This document shows, piece after piece, positions 1 to 10,537 of a stretch of 64,000 bases of DNA. Location of the stretch: positions 15,314,001-15,378,000 of the forward strand of contig WOAB01000056.1 of NCBI GenBank assembly GCA_027886185.1, read 5' to 3'. The DNA comes from Rheum nobile (Eukaryota > Streptophyta > Magnoliopsida > Caryophyllales > Polygonaceae). The translations under genes were made by a program, and so were the position numbers. Positions within the stretch are counted from its first letter, which is position 1. Each line of letters begins with the position of its first letter. The notes under the pieces are model-generated. The model did not search any database. It was not told the DNA's origin and saw nothing but the letters and a program-made list of their open reading frames with translations.

Positions 1-260
1 CATTATATTTTATATGTACGGACTCGTATTAAAATTTATACAAAATTATAGTAGAAAAATGCAAAAAAAAACCAAAAAAATTAACTACAATGCGCTATAT
101 GCCGGACACCAAATTAAAAAAAAATGGGTAGAAAGGCTTTGTTTTTTGGGCTTTTGGAGGGACAAACGATGTCCGTTTTGGACGAATTTTATATGTATGG
201 ACTCATATTGAAATTCTCTACATGATTATGGGGCAAATTTTTTTTTTTTTTTTGTATGTG

Positions 261-413
261 CGTTAAGCCTTAACACACAGCTACAGTGCCTTACGTTAAG
301 GCTTAACGCACAACTACAGTGCCATTCTGGATATTTTTTCCACTTTTATTCCAGTTTTGTCCCTTGTACGTTAAGCCCAAATGCACCAGCCTGTACGTTT
401 AGCCTTAACGCAC
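261..413. repeat. Subterminal direct repeats with palindromic core
   Basis: A 30-base motif occurs at 261-290 and 294-323, each with a TTAAGSCTTAA palindromic core followed by CTACAGTGCC. Degenerate copies lie near 369-386 and 396-413. CACTA elements usually carry subterminal repeat clusters bound by their TNPA-like protein; that role is inferred from position only. Confidence 0.6.
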
Positions 414-610
414 AAAACAGTTTGCATATAGACCGCGTTTCGTTTGCATATAGACTGACCCTATAAGATATATGAGGTATTTGGGATTTTCCAGGATTTG
501 TTTTGATTTTATACCCCGGATATTTAACCCATACGGTGTATATAATTTATTGTCCAATTTTCAAGGCTTTATACCTCGTATTTTACACGCCCATGGTATT
601 TCTGACGAGA

Positions 611-634
611 TATATTGACTATTTTGTAGTAGTG
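611..634 (-). repeat. CACTA terminal inverted repeat
   Basis: These 24 bases are the exact reverse complement of 8656-8679. They define the element end, and array sequence starts directly after the AGG at 635-637. Confidence 0.88.
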
Positions 635-637
635 AGG

Positions 638-975
638 AAAAACGGATTAAACTATATCTAATAGAACCTAATTAAGGAAAGTGAATAATTCCCGTTAGAA
701 ATTGCACAACTCTCAGTAAAACTCGATTTTAACCATCTTCTTGTTGGAATCTTGATTTGACGTAAACTATGAAGTTGTAGATATTTCAATCAGCTTTCCA
801 ACGCATCTTGAATCATCTCGAGATCAATTTTCTAGCCACAGGTATGGTCGTTTTACTGAAGAATGTCCAGAACCAAACGAGAAGTACCAATTTCGAACTT
901 GCACAAGACTTTACCCTTTGCTTGAGCCTCTTCCTTGGAGGCCTTTGATTAATTCTCCCATGCATGTTGCTATCA
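638..975 (-). repeat. Array LTR, U3 end only
   Basis: This is the U3-proximal 338 bp of an array LTR, ending at 975 (GTTGCTATCA). Its other part lies left of the CACTA fragment, outside the window. It resumes immediately after the CACTA target duplication. Confidence 0.8.
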
Positions 976-1441
976 ATCTCCCCTTCTTGGCTTCGAATCA
1001 TCCCCGATTCGACGTGGATGAAGAAAGAAGCGTCAAGTAGAGAGACACGAACATCCAGAAAGAGCAAAGGAACAAGTTGTACATCAGCCTCGAATAACAT
1101 CAAAGTTGTCACCTTTGCGGCTGAATCTTCTATGATTGTGGTGGGAGCGAGGTGGGTAAGAACAACAATAGAAACCTCAAGCTTACCAGATACGAGCATT
1201 GGTTGCGGAAGCAGTGATGAGTGCGGCGGAGCGGCCGGTGAAATGTTGCGTTGTGACCAAAAACCATCAAGGACCGGGGCTTCGACGACCTCTTCCTCAT
1301 ACTCGTCCCACTTGGGATGATCGAAGGACATAGGACAGGATTCCACATCCACCAAATCAGCGCCTTTTGGAGAAGGAGTCATCACGAACGGATACGGATC
1401 GCATTGAGAGACCAACATAAACTCCGCATCACGTTGGGCTT
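976..1441 (-). pseudogene. Array internal region, 3' half, split by gypsy insertion
   Basis: The region starts with the purine tract (minus AAGAAGGGGAGAT, just right of 975) and holds the C-terminal half of the gag-like frame on the minus strand. The frame runs on toward 813 inside the LTR. Insertion of the gypsy element at 1442 cuts the ORF in its coiled-coil/linker part. The N-terminal half resumes at 7700. GGCTT at 1437-1441 is the left target duplication. Confidence 0.75.
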
Positions 1442-3072
1442 TGATAGGTATCATTTCATGCACCTTAACTAGTGATTATTGACATATTTTAGATGGAGTT
1501 TTGGAGTAGATTTAGGCTAAGTCTGTAATCCAGAAGAGTAGTTGAGAAGTGAAGATATCCAAGGTTTTACGGCTTAGATGGAGATGATGATGATCTGCTG
1601 GAATTTATTGGAGAAGACTACCAACACTTGGTAATAAAGAAGAGCAGAAGAGGAGCTGAAGAGAGAAGAATGGCGCCCCGCGTCAGAGCCACCGCGACCC
1701 GGCGATGGGTCTCAGAGAAAAATGCCGCCCCGCGGTGGAAAGCACCGCCTCGCGGTGGAAATCACGCCCCGTGGCCATGAGCTGAAGCGAAGCAATAAAT
1801 TGATGTCGCGGGTTGATGCTAGAATTTGGTGGAAGTTGGGCCGAGTTTAAGAAGGAAGGCCCATTAAGAAAAGCCCACGAAGGAGATGCCGCGCCGCATG
1901 AAGGAAATCCGAAGAATTGAAGCGGAAAAGTGAAGCGGGGGAAAGCGGAAGATGATGAAGGCCATGACCTCAGCGTTCTGATGTTTTTGAAGATGGGCCA
2001 CTGCGTGTGATGGGCCGAAGCTGCAAATAGAGAAGCTGAGATGTTTGCACGGAGATTTGGAGTCAAGAAGCAGCTTCCATATTTTGTTTCTTTTCTTTTT
2101 ATTATTTTATTTCAAGATATTATTTTATTTCCTTGTAAGATAGGGTTTGTGATCTTGGGCTTTAGGTTAACTCTATTTAACCTAATTTCCACAGCCTCCA
2201 GCCACAATTAGATTAGATTAGATTTCAGTTTGAAGTTCCGAAGTTTTACAAGTTTGTCTGCCTCTAGGGTTCCAACCCATGGAGAGCTAAACACCTTTGT
2301 TCTACTAGACGTTTGAAGCAATACAGTTGATTCGGTTGTGAGATTTCTATTCCTTGTTCTTATTCTTATGTGTGTTGGTTTGATTCTTTTTGGTTATATT
2401 GATTATTGATTTATCGTTATTCTTCATAGTCTGGCCAGCTAGGTTGAGTAATATTTATCAATTGCTAGGATTGCATATAGGGGTTCCGAGTGCATATCTA
2501 GTGGCAAACACAATTGTGCGTATAGGGGTTTCGAGCGTACAATTGTGAGTGAGAATCAGTTGCATGTTAAGTAGGGGAGTGAGTACTTGTACGTCTTTCT
2601 ACTTGCATGTATCCTATATCCTTGTGTGCATTGCTATTGCTTTGTTGGGGGTAATGTACCCCGGTCTGGTACCGCGTGACAGGCGTGACTGGTGTATTTT
2701 ACCATTGGCATAGTAATAAGTCTATTGACAACTGTGAGAATCAATAGTACTTAAGATCAGGGTGGGAACAACCATAAGAATAGTAAAAGAACTTGGATTA
2801 AATAGATTTATGTGATCAACTTATATCTCTGTATTGTGGATCTCGTTCTAGTGGAACTACTTTCCCCATCATTCTTATTCTTTCTTCTAAAAGCTTGCAT
2901 CTTTGTTACTCTGAGTTTGATAACTAAAATCCCCCATTTGTTACTTTGCATGCTCATAAACACATGAATTGATCACTTCCTCCCTTTGGATTCGACCCTT
3001 GCTTGCCTCTACTACTTGTTTAGGTTTGTTAGGATTTTATTTGTTTAGGTGTCACGACGACAACGCCTATCA
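1442..3072 (+). repeat. 5' LTR of gypsy element 1
   Basis: The 1631-bp LTR (TG...CA) contains a GC-rich cluster at about 1673-1790 with GCCCCGCG and CCGCGACCCGGCGA motifs that also occur in the element's own coding region. A short stretch, CTCTATTTAACC (near 2171), is the only weak TATA-like candidate I see. A frame at 1683-2066 minus only reads through the GC cluster and is not considered a gene. Confidence 0.92.
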
Positions 3073-3074
3073 AA

Positions 3075-3092
3075 TTGGCGCCATTGCCGGGG
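3075..3092 (+). other. Primer-binding site (tRNA-Asp type)
   Basis: TGGCGCCATTGCCGGGGA lies two bases after the 5' LTR. It is complementary to the 3' end of plant tRNA-Asp(GTC) with one mismatch (A for G). This primer choice is typical of Athila-lineage gypsy elements. Confidence 0.85.
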
Positions 3093-3212
3093 AGGCAAGA
3101 TTTGATTTTTCTGTGTGTTTGTTTGTGTGTGTGTTACTTTGGTGTGGACCTATCTTACGGTCCACACCCGTGCTACTAATTTTTGTTTTTCTCTTTTGTT
3201 TTTGATACAGAT

Positions 3213-4670
3213 ATGGAGTTCGGGGGAGAACCGCACGAAAGACCAGGCCCCTGATCATTCTCGCCAGAGAGGGGACACTACCCAACTCCTAGTGCCTGCA
3301 GAATCTGTCGCGATACGCTGCACACCACTGACGATTGTCCGGGACTTCCTGCATTCAGAGCAACAGTAAATGCACGTCGAGGTGTGAACTCGTCGGGACC
3401 GAGGCAGGAGCACTATCCGGACACCTATAACTCAGGGTGGAGGGAGAACCAAAACCCAGCTCCGTATGGAAATCAACCATAGTTCTCGCCTGCACCCAAT
3501 GCCGATGTGCTCAGCGCTCTGATTCAAAGTATGACAACCATGGCCGAGACCGTGTCATTAATGCAAACAACCATGGCCCAGACCGTGTCATCAATGCAAA
3601 CAACCATGGCCCAGACCGTGTACTCAATGAAAACAACCATGGCCCAGAACGTGTCCACACTGCAAATAACCATGGCTCAGAATGACTACCAACAGCAAGA
3701 GGCGATTTCTAATCTCCAAAGCCAAGTTAACCAACTGAGTCAAACGTTGATTGAGTCGAAGTCAGCTGAAAAGGAGAGCGACCGTGAGATGGAGAACATT
3801 GCCCACCGCCCCGCGTCACCTCTCACCGCGACCCGGCGTGAGATCCCAGTTATCTCACCGCCCCGCGGCGAGAATGACCGCGACCCGGCGACGTGCCTCA
3901 GTATCTCTACCGCGACCTCACCGCCCCGTGGCAATGACTGCCGCCCCGCGGTGGATGAAGTACCTCCTAGCGCGACCTCGCCGTGGCCCGGTGTCCAAAA
4001 TTTCAGATATGCTGGTGAGGTTTGGGTAGATCCTTACGGGGTTGCACGGCAGGTGCTTTCTGAGGAGGAGAACTTCTTTGGAGAGGAGTGGAGCGACGAT
4101 GAGGAGGAGTGCCATGTTCGCGAAAATACTCTTGAGACGCCCGTTCCCCCCATGAATGCCCTAGCAGCCCCCGACCCTCTGGAGGCTTCCTATGATGAGT
4201 TTATGCGTCTCAACTCCTTCCCGCTCATTGCGCTGCAACCCGATATACCCTTCCCTGAGGCTCTGAAGGACACCCAAAAGGTGGAGAGCAACAAAGACTT
4301 ATTTGACACCTTCAGTAGCTGCAAGGCAACCACCCCTTTGGTCCATCTGGCGGACAACACCCCTCGCTGCAAGGAAATATTAAAGGTGCTGGGCATAATC
4401 AAGAAGAAGCCGAGGGGGAAGCACAAAAAGGAGAACTTGATGCAGGTGGTGATTTCTTACATGCTGGATACGGGGAAGGACATACATGCAGCCCCTGAGA
4501 TACTGGGTAGACAATTTTTCAAGATGGTAAGTGCATTCATGGATACGAAGAATGATCCAGCCATCAACAATTGCACAAGATTGGGGGAAAGGCTCAACAG
4601 GGAGTATACAAAGAGGCATCCCCCTGATCCAGGCCCCAGGAGTTTGGTTGCTATGAGCAACCCGAGTTGA
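3213..4670 (+). pseudogene. Broken gag-derived ORF with zinc knuckle and 11-residue repeats
   Basis: One plus frame runs from ATG 3213 to the stop at 4670, interrupted by in-frame TGA (3252) and TAG (3480). The capsid core found in the second gypsy element is absent. The frame goes almost directly to a zinc-knuckle-like CRICRDTLHTTDDCP (from 3297), then PDTYNSGWREN, a motif shared with Athila-type gag. From ATG 3507 (387 codons) come five 11-residue repeats of TTMAQTVSSMQ type, a probable coiled coil, then an Arg/Pro-rich stretch encoded by the GC-rich cluster, then an acidic segment. A trace of the protease end (LGRQFF) is seen near 4504, but the DLGAS active site is missing. It is non-functional as a gag-protease. 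What the 387-codon product might do is unknown. Confidence 0.75.
3534..3688 (+). repeat. 33-bp minisatellite encoding hendecad coiled-coil repeats
   Basis: Nearly five copies of a 33-bp unit (ACAACCATGGCCCAGACCGT...) encode TTMAQTVSSMQ-like peptides. Eleven-residue periodicity suits a coiled coil. The second gypsy element has only one comparable segment (TLAQTVGTMHQNM), so this looks like local expansion. Confidence 0.8.
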
Positions 4671-6050
4671 GGAGTTTAGAGTGGTATGTCAAGCCATGAC
4701 AATAACTAAGGCGCTGTCTGGGAGGCAACCCGAGGTATGTTTTTCTTTCTTTATTTCTTGCATTAGTTTTGCTTGTTTTTGCTTTGTTTTTGTTTTGGTT
4801 TTTGTTTCCGACTAACCTGTAGGAAAGAGACCCATGCCTATTAAATAAGGTGTTTCCACACTAATGTAAGTCTCTTCCTTCCCTACACTAAGTCACTCCC
4901 CGAAAAAACCTTAAACGGGGGGCAACAAAATCAAAAAAAAAAAAAAGTTTTACCGAAGGCCAACTGTCCAGAGTTCCCTATGGAGATGGTGTGCATCATG
5001 TTGTCAAGGAGGATACACTTACCCCACACATTATTTGACAATGATGATGGCCCTACAATTGACAGCTGAGGAGGAGGAACACTAGAGCCCCCACCATGAT
5101 TACATCTGGGCTCCACCATATGTTCCTAGAAGGCCGTGCAACCCCGACTTCTATGTTATACCACTATTCACCAAAGTGGTTCCATTATGGTTGCACGGTA
5201 GGAGAAGACGATAGAGTTGATGAAGACACCCTCCCAACACTAGAGACCTGGGCATTTATGGAGAACACCGTCAGCGACACCTTCAGTGTCCAAGCAGCTT
5301 GGCGACGTTTGTGAGTTATTTTTTGCTTTTCCCTGTGTTCTATTCTTTTGTCTTTCATTACATTGAGGACAATGCAATGTTTAAGCATGGGGGAGAGTTC
5401 TATACTTGCTACGTCGTTGAGGAGAATTAAAAAATGAAAAAAGCCAAAAATTGAAAAAAGGCATACATTAAAAATTCCTGGGATAGGTCGAAAACCCGAA
5501 AGGGCGGCCTAGGTAATAAGCAGGTGGCTTGGACCAGCATTAGGCTGGGGTAATATGTGGTCAAGAGTGACGTGAGCTTATGTGAGTACATCTATTGGAA
5601 AATGAAATGAGTGGCTTGGTGAAAACCCGAAAGGGCGCCTTGGCAAAATGAGTGAAAAAGAAGAAGAGTGATTCTAGGATTTCTCACTATTCTTGGCGAG
5701 GCGTCATAAGAAGAGGAGTCAAAGAAGGATTGTCGGGTAGGTCACTCTGGGAGGCATAAGAAGATAGATGGGAGATAGGATTAGATTTTGATTCACTCTA
5801 TGGTGTTTGGGATAAGCTTGGGGGAAGTACTCTGCTTTCCTTTTAGCTTGGATGTGTGGGTGTTGAGATTTATTGAGTTGATGTTGTGTTGTATTGTGTT
5901 GTTGTGTTGTGCGTGTTGCTTTGGTTGTCTGGAGCTGATGGTTGAGTTGTTGTAGTCACTGGTATCATGTTTGCTCACACTTCTTGAGACATTGGTGTTT
6001 GATGATTGGAGTATGATTGGTTTTGATTTACTCGGGACGAGTAAAGGTCT
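4671..6050 (+). other. 3' untranslated region of gypsy element 1
   Basis: No convincing ORF is present. Landmarks shared with gypsy element 2 are a segment reading TITKALSGRQPEV (about 4698-4736), normally found beyond integrase in Athila-type elements; a block with two copies of AAAACCCGAAAGGGCG (5491-5506, 5622-5637); and the ATTGAGGACAATGCAATG ... CATGGGGGAG stretch at 5362-5397. A T-rich tract lies at 4740-4810 and poly(A)-like runs near 4935. Confidence 0.7.
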
Positions 6051-6065
6051 AAGTGTGGGGATATT
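6051..6065 (+). other. Polypurine tract of gypsy element 1
   Basis: AAGTGTGGGGATATT directly precedes the TGATAGG of the 3' LTR. Its position and purine bias fit a plus-strand priming site. Confidence 0.65.
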
Positions 6066-7694
6066 TGATAGGTGTCATTTCATGCACCTTAACTAGTGAT
6101 TATTGACATATTTTAGATGGAGTTTTGGAGTAGATTTAGGCTAAGTCTGTAATCCAGAAGAGTAGTTGAGAAGTGAAGATATCTAAGGTTTTACGGCTTA
6201 GATGTAGATGATGAGAATCTGCTGGAATTTATTGGAGAAGACTACCAACACTTGGTAATAAAGAAGAGCATAAGAGGAGCTGAAGAGAGAAGAATGGCGC
6301 CCCGCGTCAGAGCCACCGCGACCCGGCGATGGGTCTCATAGAAAAATGCCGCCCCGCGGTGGAAAGCACCGCCTCGCGGTGGAAATCACGCCCCGCGGCC
6401 ATGAGCTGAAGCGAAGCAATAAATTGATGTCGCGGGTTGATGCTAGAATTTGGTGGAAGTTGGGCCGAGTTTAAGAAGGAAGGCCCATTAAGAAAAGCCC
6501 ACGAAGGAGATGTCGCGCCGCGTGAAGGAAATCCGAAGAATTGAAGCGGAAAAGTGAGCGGGGGAAAGCGGAAGATGATGAAGGCCATGACGTCAGCGTT
6601 CTGATGTTGTTGAAGATGGGCCGCTGCGTGTGATGGGCCGAAGCTGCAAATAGAGAAGCCGAGATGTTTGCACGAAGATTTGGAGTCAAGAAGCAGCTTC
6701 CGTATTTTGTTTCTTTTCTTTTTATTATTTTATTTCGAGATAGTATTTTATTTCCTTGTAAGATAGGGTTTGTGATCTTGGGCTTTAGGTTAACTCTATT
6801 TAACCTAATTTCCACAGCCTCCAGCCACAATTAGATTAGATTAGATTTCAGTTTGAAGTTCCGAAGTTTTACAAGTTCGTCTGCCTCCAGGGTTCCAACC
6901 CATGGAGAGCTAAACACCTTTGTTGTACTAGACGTTTGAAGCAATACAGTTGATTCGGTTGTGAGATTTCTATTCCTTGTTCTTATTCTTATGTGTGTTG
7001 GTTTGATTCTCTCGGTTATATTGATTATTGATTTATCGTTATTCTTCATAGTCTGGCCAGCTAGGTTGAGTAATATTTATCAATTGCTAGGATTGCATAT
7101 AGGGGTTCCGAGTGCATTTCTAGTGGCAAATACAATTGTGCGTATAGGGGTTCCGAGCGTACAATTGTGAGTGAGAATCAGTTGCATGTTAAGTAGGGGA
7201 GTGAGTACTTGTACGTCTTTCTACTTGCATGTATCCTATATCCTTGTGTGCATTGCTATTGCTTTGTTGGTGGTAATGTACCCCGGTCTGGTACCGCGTG
7301 ACAGGCGTGACTGGTGTATTTTACCATTGGCATAGTAATAAGTCTATTGACAACTGTGAGAATCAATAGTACTTAAGATCAGGGTGGGAACAACCATAAG
7401 AATAGTAAAAGAACTTGGATTGAATAGATTTCTGTGATCAACTTATATCTCTGTATTGTGGATCTCGTCCTAGTGGAACTACTTTCCCCATCATTCTTAT
7501 TCTTTCTTCTAAAAGCTTGTATCTTTGTTACTCTGAGTTTGATAACTAAAACCCCCCTTTGTTACTTTGCATGCTCATAAACACATGAATTGATCACTTC
7601 CTCCCTGTGGATTCGACCCTTGCTTGCCTCTACTACTTGTTTAGGTTTGTTAGGATTTTATTTGTTTAGGTGTCACGACGACAACGCCTTATCA
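6066..7694 (+). repeat. 3' LTR of gypsy element 1
   Basis: The 1629-bp copy of 1442-3072 ends TTATCA. The target duplication GGCTT follows at 7695-7699. It differs from the 5' LTR by scattered substitutions and small indels, consistent with insertion some time ago. Confidence 0.92.
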
Positions 7695-7699
7695 GGCTT

Positions 7700-8096
7700 G
7701 CTCTCGGGCAATCTCCTCGGCTTTGACCTCCTCCAATTCCCTAATGCGTTGGACGATCTCAGCTTTCTCACGTATGATCTCAGCTCGCTCACGTTCGAGC
7801 TTCTCGATACGGGCATGCATGTCTTGCCGCCAAGCCCTTCTAGCAACCAACTCAACCCTGACACATTCATCGTCGTACATAATGTTGTAGTAGTCATCGT
7901 CATATAAGGACCGTCTGGGACGTCCTGGTGGCTGAGGAGGTGCGTATTGTGGCCGGTCCCAATAGCGTCAGTCCTCTCGCTTGTAGGAGCCATGAGGAAC
8001 ATCATAAGGATTGCCATCATCATAGTAGACGACACGCATGGGGGAAGATCAAATAAGAGAAGAAGAAACTCAGCTTGTACTGGCTCTGATACCAAT
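7700..8096 (-). pseudogene. Array internal region, 5' half, with gag-like N-terminus (broken)
   Basis: This is the continuation of 976-1441. The minus frame starts at ATG 8040 (MRVVYYDDG), but a TGA replaces the Arg codon in the REDRRYWD motif near 7969, so the ORF is dead. The coiled-coil segment (RIEKLERERAEIIREKAE) is readable further on. The primer-binding site is at 8080-8094 (plus CTGGCTCTGATACCA), identical to 15 nt of initiator tRNA-Met. Confidence 0.75.
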
Positions 8097-8655
8097 TGAT
8101 GCGAACGACCCTCGAAACGCCGTTGCAAGATATGATCTTTAACGTTGAACAAGCCTTCCTTCGTCTCTTCTAACTTGCCAAAGAGATGGCGTCTTCTAAG
8201 GCTAAAGAGATAGCCTTTTCACACATGAAACTGGACCAAAGTGATGGTCTGTACACATCCAAAGTGATGGACAATCATGATCAAAGAGATGATCAAGACG
8301 TTCGCCAGAGGAATGCTGGAGTAATGCTCGAAGCGACGAGCTACGGGATAATTGAGATCCGGGGGATCGTAGGGGGTTGATGTTGGGATTCAAGGAAGGA
8401 GATAACTCAACTTAACAACTCAAATCAACATATCTTATTAATGACATAAGTAGTGTTTATATAACACAATTTCGTGGCCTATAGTCTTGCAAAAGAAGAA
8501 AACTACCTAATGCGAAAGATAAGGAACCTAGATAAAAGATAATATCTTGCTAAAGAAGCAATTAGGAAACCAAACAATCTTGGATCCTAATTCTTCTTAT
8601 CTAATCCTAAAGAAATAATAAACTAAATAATGGAAATAATAAAAATCAAACAAGG
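8097..8655 (-). repeat. Array LTR interrupted by CACTA insertion
   Basis: U5, R and part of U3 of an array LTR, broken at CAAACAAGG by the CACTA terminus. In uninterrupted copies this point reads CAAACAAGGAAAAACGG, so the insertion site is exact. Confidence 0.85.
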
Positions 8656-8679
8656 CACTACTACAAAATAGTCAATATA
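8656..8679 (+). repeat. CACTA terminal inverted repeat, left
   Basis: The 24 bases are the exact reverse complement of 611-634 and begin with the diagnostic CACTA. They define the left boundary of the element. Confidence 0.9.
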
Positions 8680-9309
8680 CCCCGGGCATTTCTAGCTTTA
8701 TACCCCAGATGTAATCCGGGTTATAGCTGATCGAGGTATATAGTTAAAACTTATATACCCCGGTTATTTGAAAAAAAACGCCCGGGGTATATACCTTATG
8801 GTTTGAGCCCCTTTTTTTAGTATGCGAGAAAACTCCGGGGTATATTCGGTATATATACCCCGGGTATAATAATTATCCGGGGTATTTACCTCTTATAAAC
8901 CGGGGTATTTGGTTGGTATATACCTCGGCGATTTTACCTCCGGGTTATATGTGCGCAAATTGGCACCGGGGTATATGTGAATATTAACAGCATCCACCGA
9001 TTTTTCCATCCGTGTTATATGGTATATACCCCGGGTGAACATCCGTGTTATATTGTATATACACCGGACTTCCATCCATGTTATATTGTCAAAATCAGTG
9101 GATGGTGTTTATATCACGGACCAATCTCCGGGGTATAAAACATTTTTCCGTGGTGTGATTTTTCCATCCGTGTTATATGGTATATAACCCGGGTGAACAT
9201 CCGTGTTATATTGTATATACACCGGACTTCCATCCATGTTATATTGTCAAAATCAGTGGATGATGTTTATATCACGGACCAATCTCCGGGGTATAAAACA
9301 TTTTTCCGT
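8680..9309. repeat. CACTA subterminal region rich in CCGGGGTATA motifs, with a 158-bp tandem duplication
   Basis: Short motifs of type ATACCCCGG and CCGGGGTAT occur many times in both orientations. The segment 8999-9156 is repeated with few changes at 9157-9309 (period 158 bp). Dense subterminal motifs in both orientations are the usual cis-elements of CACTA transposons. Confidence 0.75.
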
Positions 9310-10537
9310 AGAGTTTCATATCTGTTTATTTTCACATAATTTCCACCTGTATAACCATATATCCAAACACGTACATATCCAAGCAAACCCAGAACGTCTT
9401 TCATATATCAAACCAAAATACCAATTGTATCAAACATTCAGTGCAATCTTAGCGCACAAAAAGAAATTAAACCAACTAAGTATAATATTTGTCAACACTT
9501 AAGCTAAGCATAGTCACTAGGTAAACAAACCTAATAATTGTTTTAGAATTCAGGAAAAACCCATATAACAAAGGATTGTGAAAACGCCATCAACCACTTT
9601 CTTTTGTTGTTTTTCTCCAAGTTATCCAACAAAAAAATAACCTGCAAAAGAGAATAACATGCTTAATCAATTGATACAACAAACATACAAAAAACAACCT
9701 TGCATTGCCATCACATAAAAAACTACGACATCCAAAAAAGAGTACTAACTACATGCAACAAGGTAAACAAGTCCAAAAACTGATAATATGAACAACAAGA
9801 TGAGACGAAGCAAAAAATAACCAGCTAGCATGCTATAATACATGTCGAGGAACATGCCTGTGTATGTAGAAATAAAGGGCCTCATTTTTGTGTCCTTATA
9901 AGAACTCATCTTGTACAACGATCATCATTTTGTTGACAGTTCTAGTGTTGCAAGTGGATATAAAGCACCGTTTCCATCTCTTTACACTCATCTAATTCCT
10001 AGCATACTTTATTTGTAATACTTTATTTATAACTAGAACGTGTTTTATTCAGAATATTTAAGGGAAAAGAAATTAACGAAAATTTGTTATGCACTTAGTA
10101 AAAATCAATGTCAGAGAGAGAGAATAATACTTTTAGCAGCAAAGAACATCTTCATTTGAACCTCAACCATAATCAAAGTGTTCAAAATGAGACCATGCTA
10201 TTTACCAACATACCTAAGCGATGAGACAAAGCAAGTATTCGATCCATTCCTTTCTAATTTCGTCAATTTCACTTTCAGAGAAGTTGTCCTTGTTACCATA
10301 CCACTACAAAAAATAATAAAATGACTAACATAGTTGCATATAAGTACAATAAAAATAGTGTTATAAGAATAATTTCAATGACATACTATCTTTGGGATGG
10401 AAACACTTTTTCTTCGCATTATCTCCTTGATGAATCCCAAGATGTAATATCCACTATCAATCAAATTTTGCTCACGTGGGCACTACAACCAATGAGACAA
10501 GTATATATAAAGTTATATAATTTCATATACATAATAA
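9310..10537. other. AT-rich interior of CACTA copy, no gene seen
   Basis: The stretch is AT-rich with many short stops in all frames. The longest frames (9203-9502 and 10321-10593 plus, about 90-100 codons) show no recognisable motif and overlap known element parts. It probably joins the subterminal region to the truncated transposase. Confidence 0.5.

Larger units (their letters stand above)
1..634. mobile_element. CACTA (En/Spm-like) transposon, right-terminal fragment
   Basis: The segment ends at 634 with CTATTTTGTAGTAGTG (619-634), the reverse complement of the terminus that opens the second CACTA copy at 8656. The next three bases, AGG (635-637), match the three bases before 8656, and CACTA elements make 3-bp target duplications. 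Within the segment are subterminal-type repeats (261-413) and ATACCCCGG-like motifs (511, 571) that recur at the other end of this family. I see no coding potential; the 65-codon frame at 14-211 has no recognisable features. The rest of the element lies left of the window. Confidence 0.8.
1442..7694 (+). mobile_element. Ty3/gypsy (Athila-like) LTR retrotransposon, non-autonomous, complete ends
   Basis: The element spans 6253 bp with direct LTRs (1442-3072 and 6066-7694) that begin TGATAGG and end TATCA, flanked by a GGCTT duplication (1437-1441 and 7695-7699). It has a tRNA-Asp-type primer-binding site at 3075 and a purine-rich tract before 6066. The internal region (about 3 kb) holds a broken gag-derived frame but no reverse transcriptase, RNase H or integrase. 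It inserted into the array's gag-like ORF, so it is younger than that array unit. The LTRs differ at scattered sites (for example near 1580 versus 6205). Confidence 0.93.

Noticed and set aside
964..1320. Plus-strand frames of 110-118 codons repeated in many units (MLLSISPSW..., MIEGHRTGFHIHQ...)
   Set aside because: They lie opposite the gag-like ORF, recur only because the units are copies, and show no domain or start context.
813..1463. 216-codon minus frame crossing the gypsy insertion edge
   Set aside because: It is the array gag-like frame running into the first bases of the gypsy LTR; the start lies within the inserted element.
1683..2066. 127-codon minus frame in the gypsy LTR and its twin at 6307-6588
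   Set aside because: GC-rich LTR sequence with few stops; no motif and shifted between the two LTRs.
8080..8094. tRNA-Met gene fragment
   Set aside because: Only the 3' 15 nt of the tRNA match, at exactly the primer-binding position; no tRNA body is present.
8202..8393. 63-codon minus frame in the LTR (NPNINPLRSPGSQL...)
   Set aside because: It has no ATG start (begins at TTG) and overlaps the R/U5 region; conservation follows from array identity.
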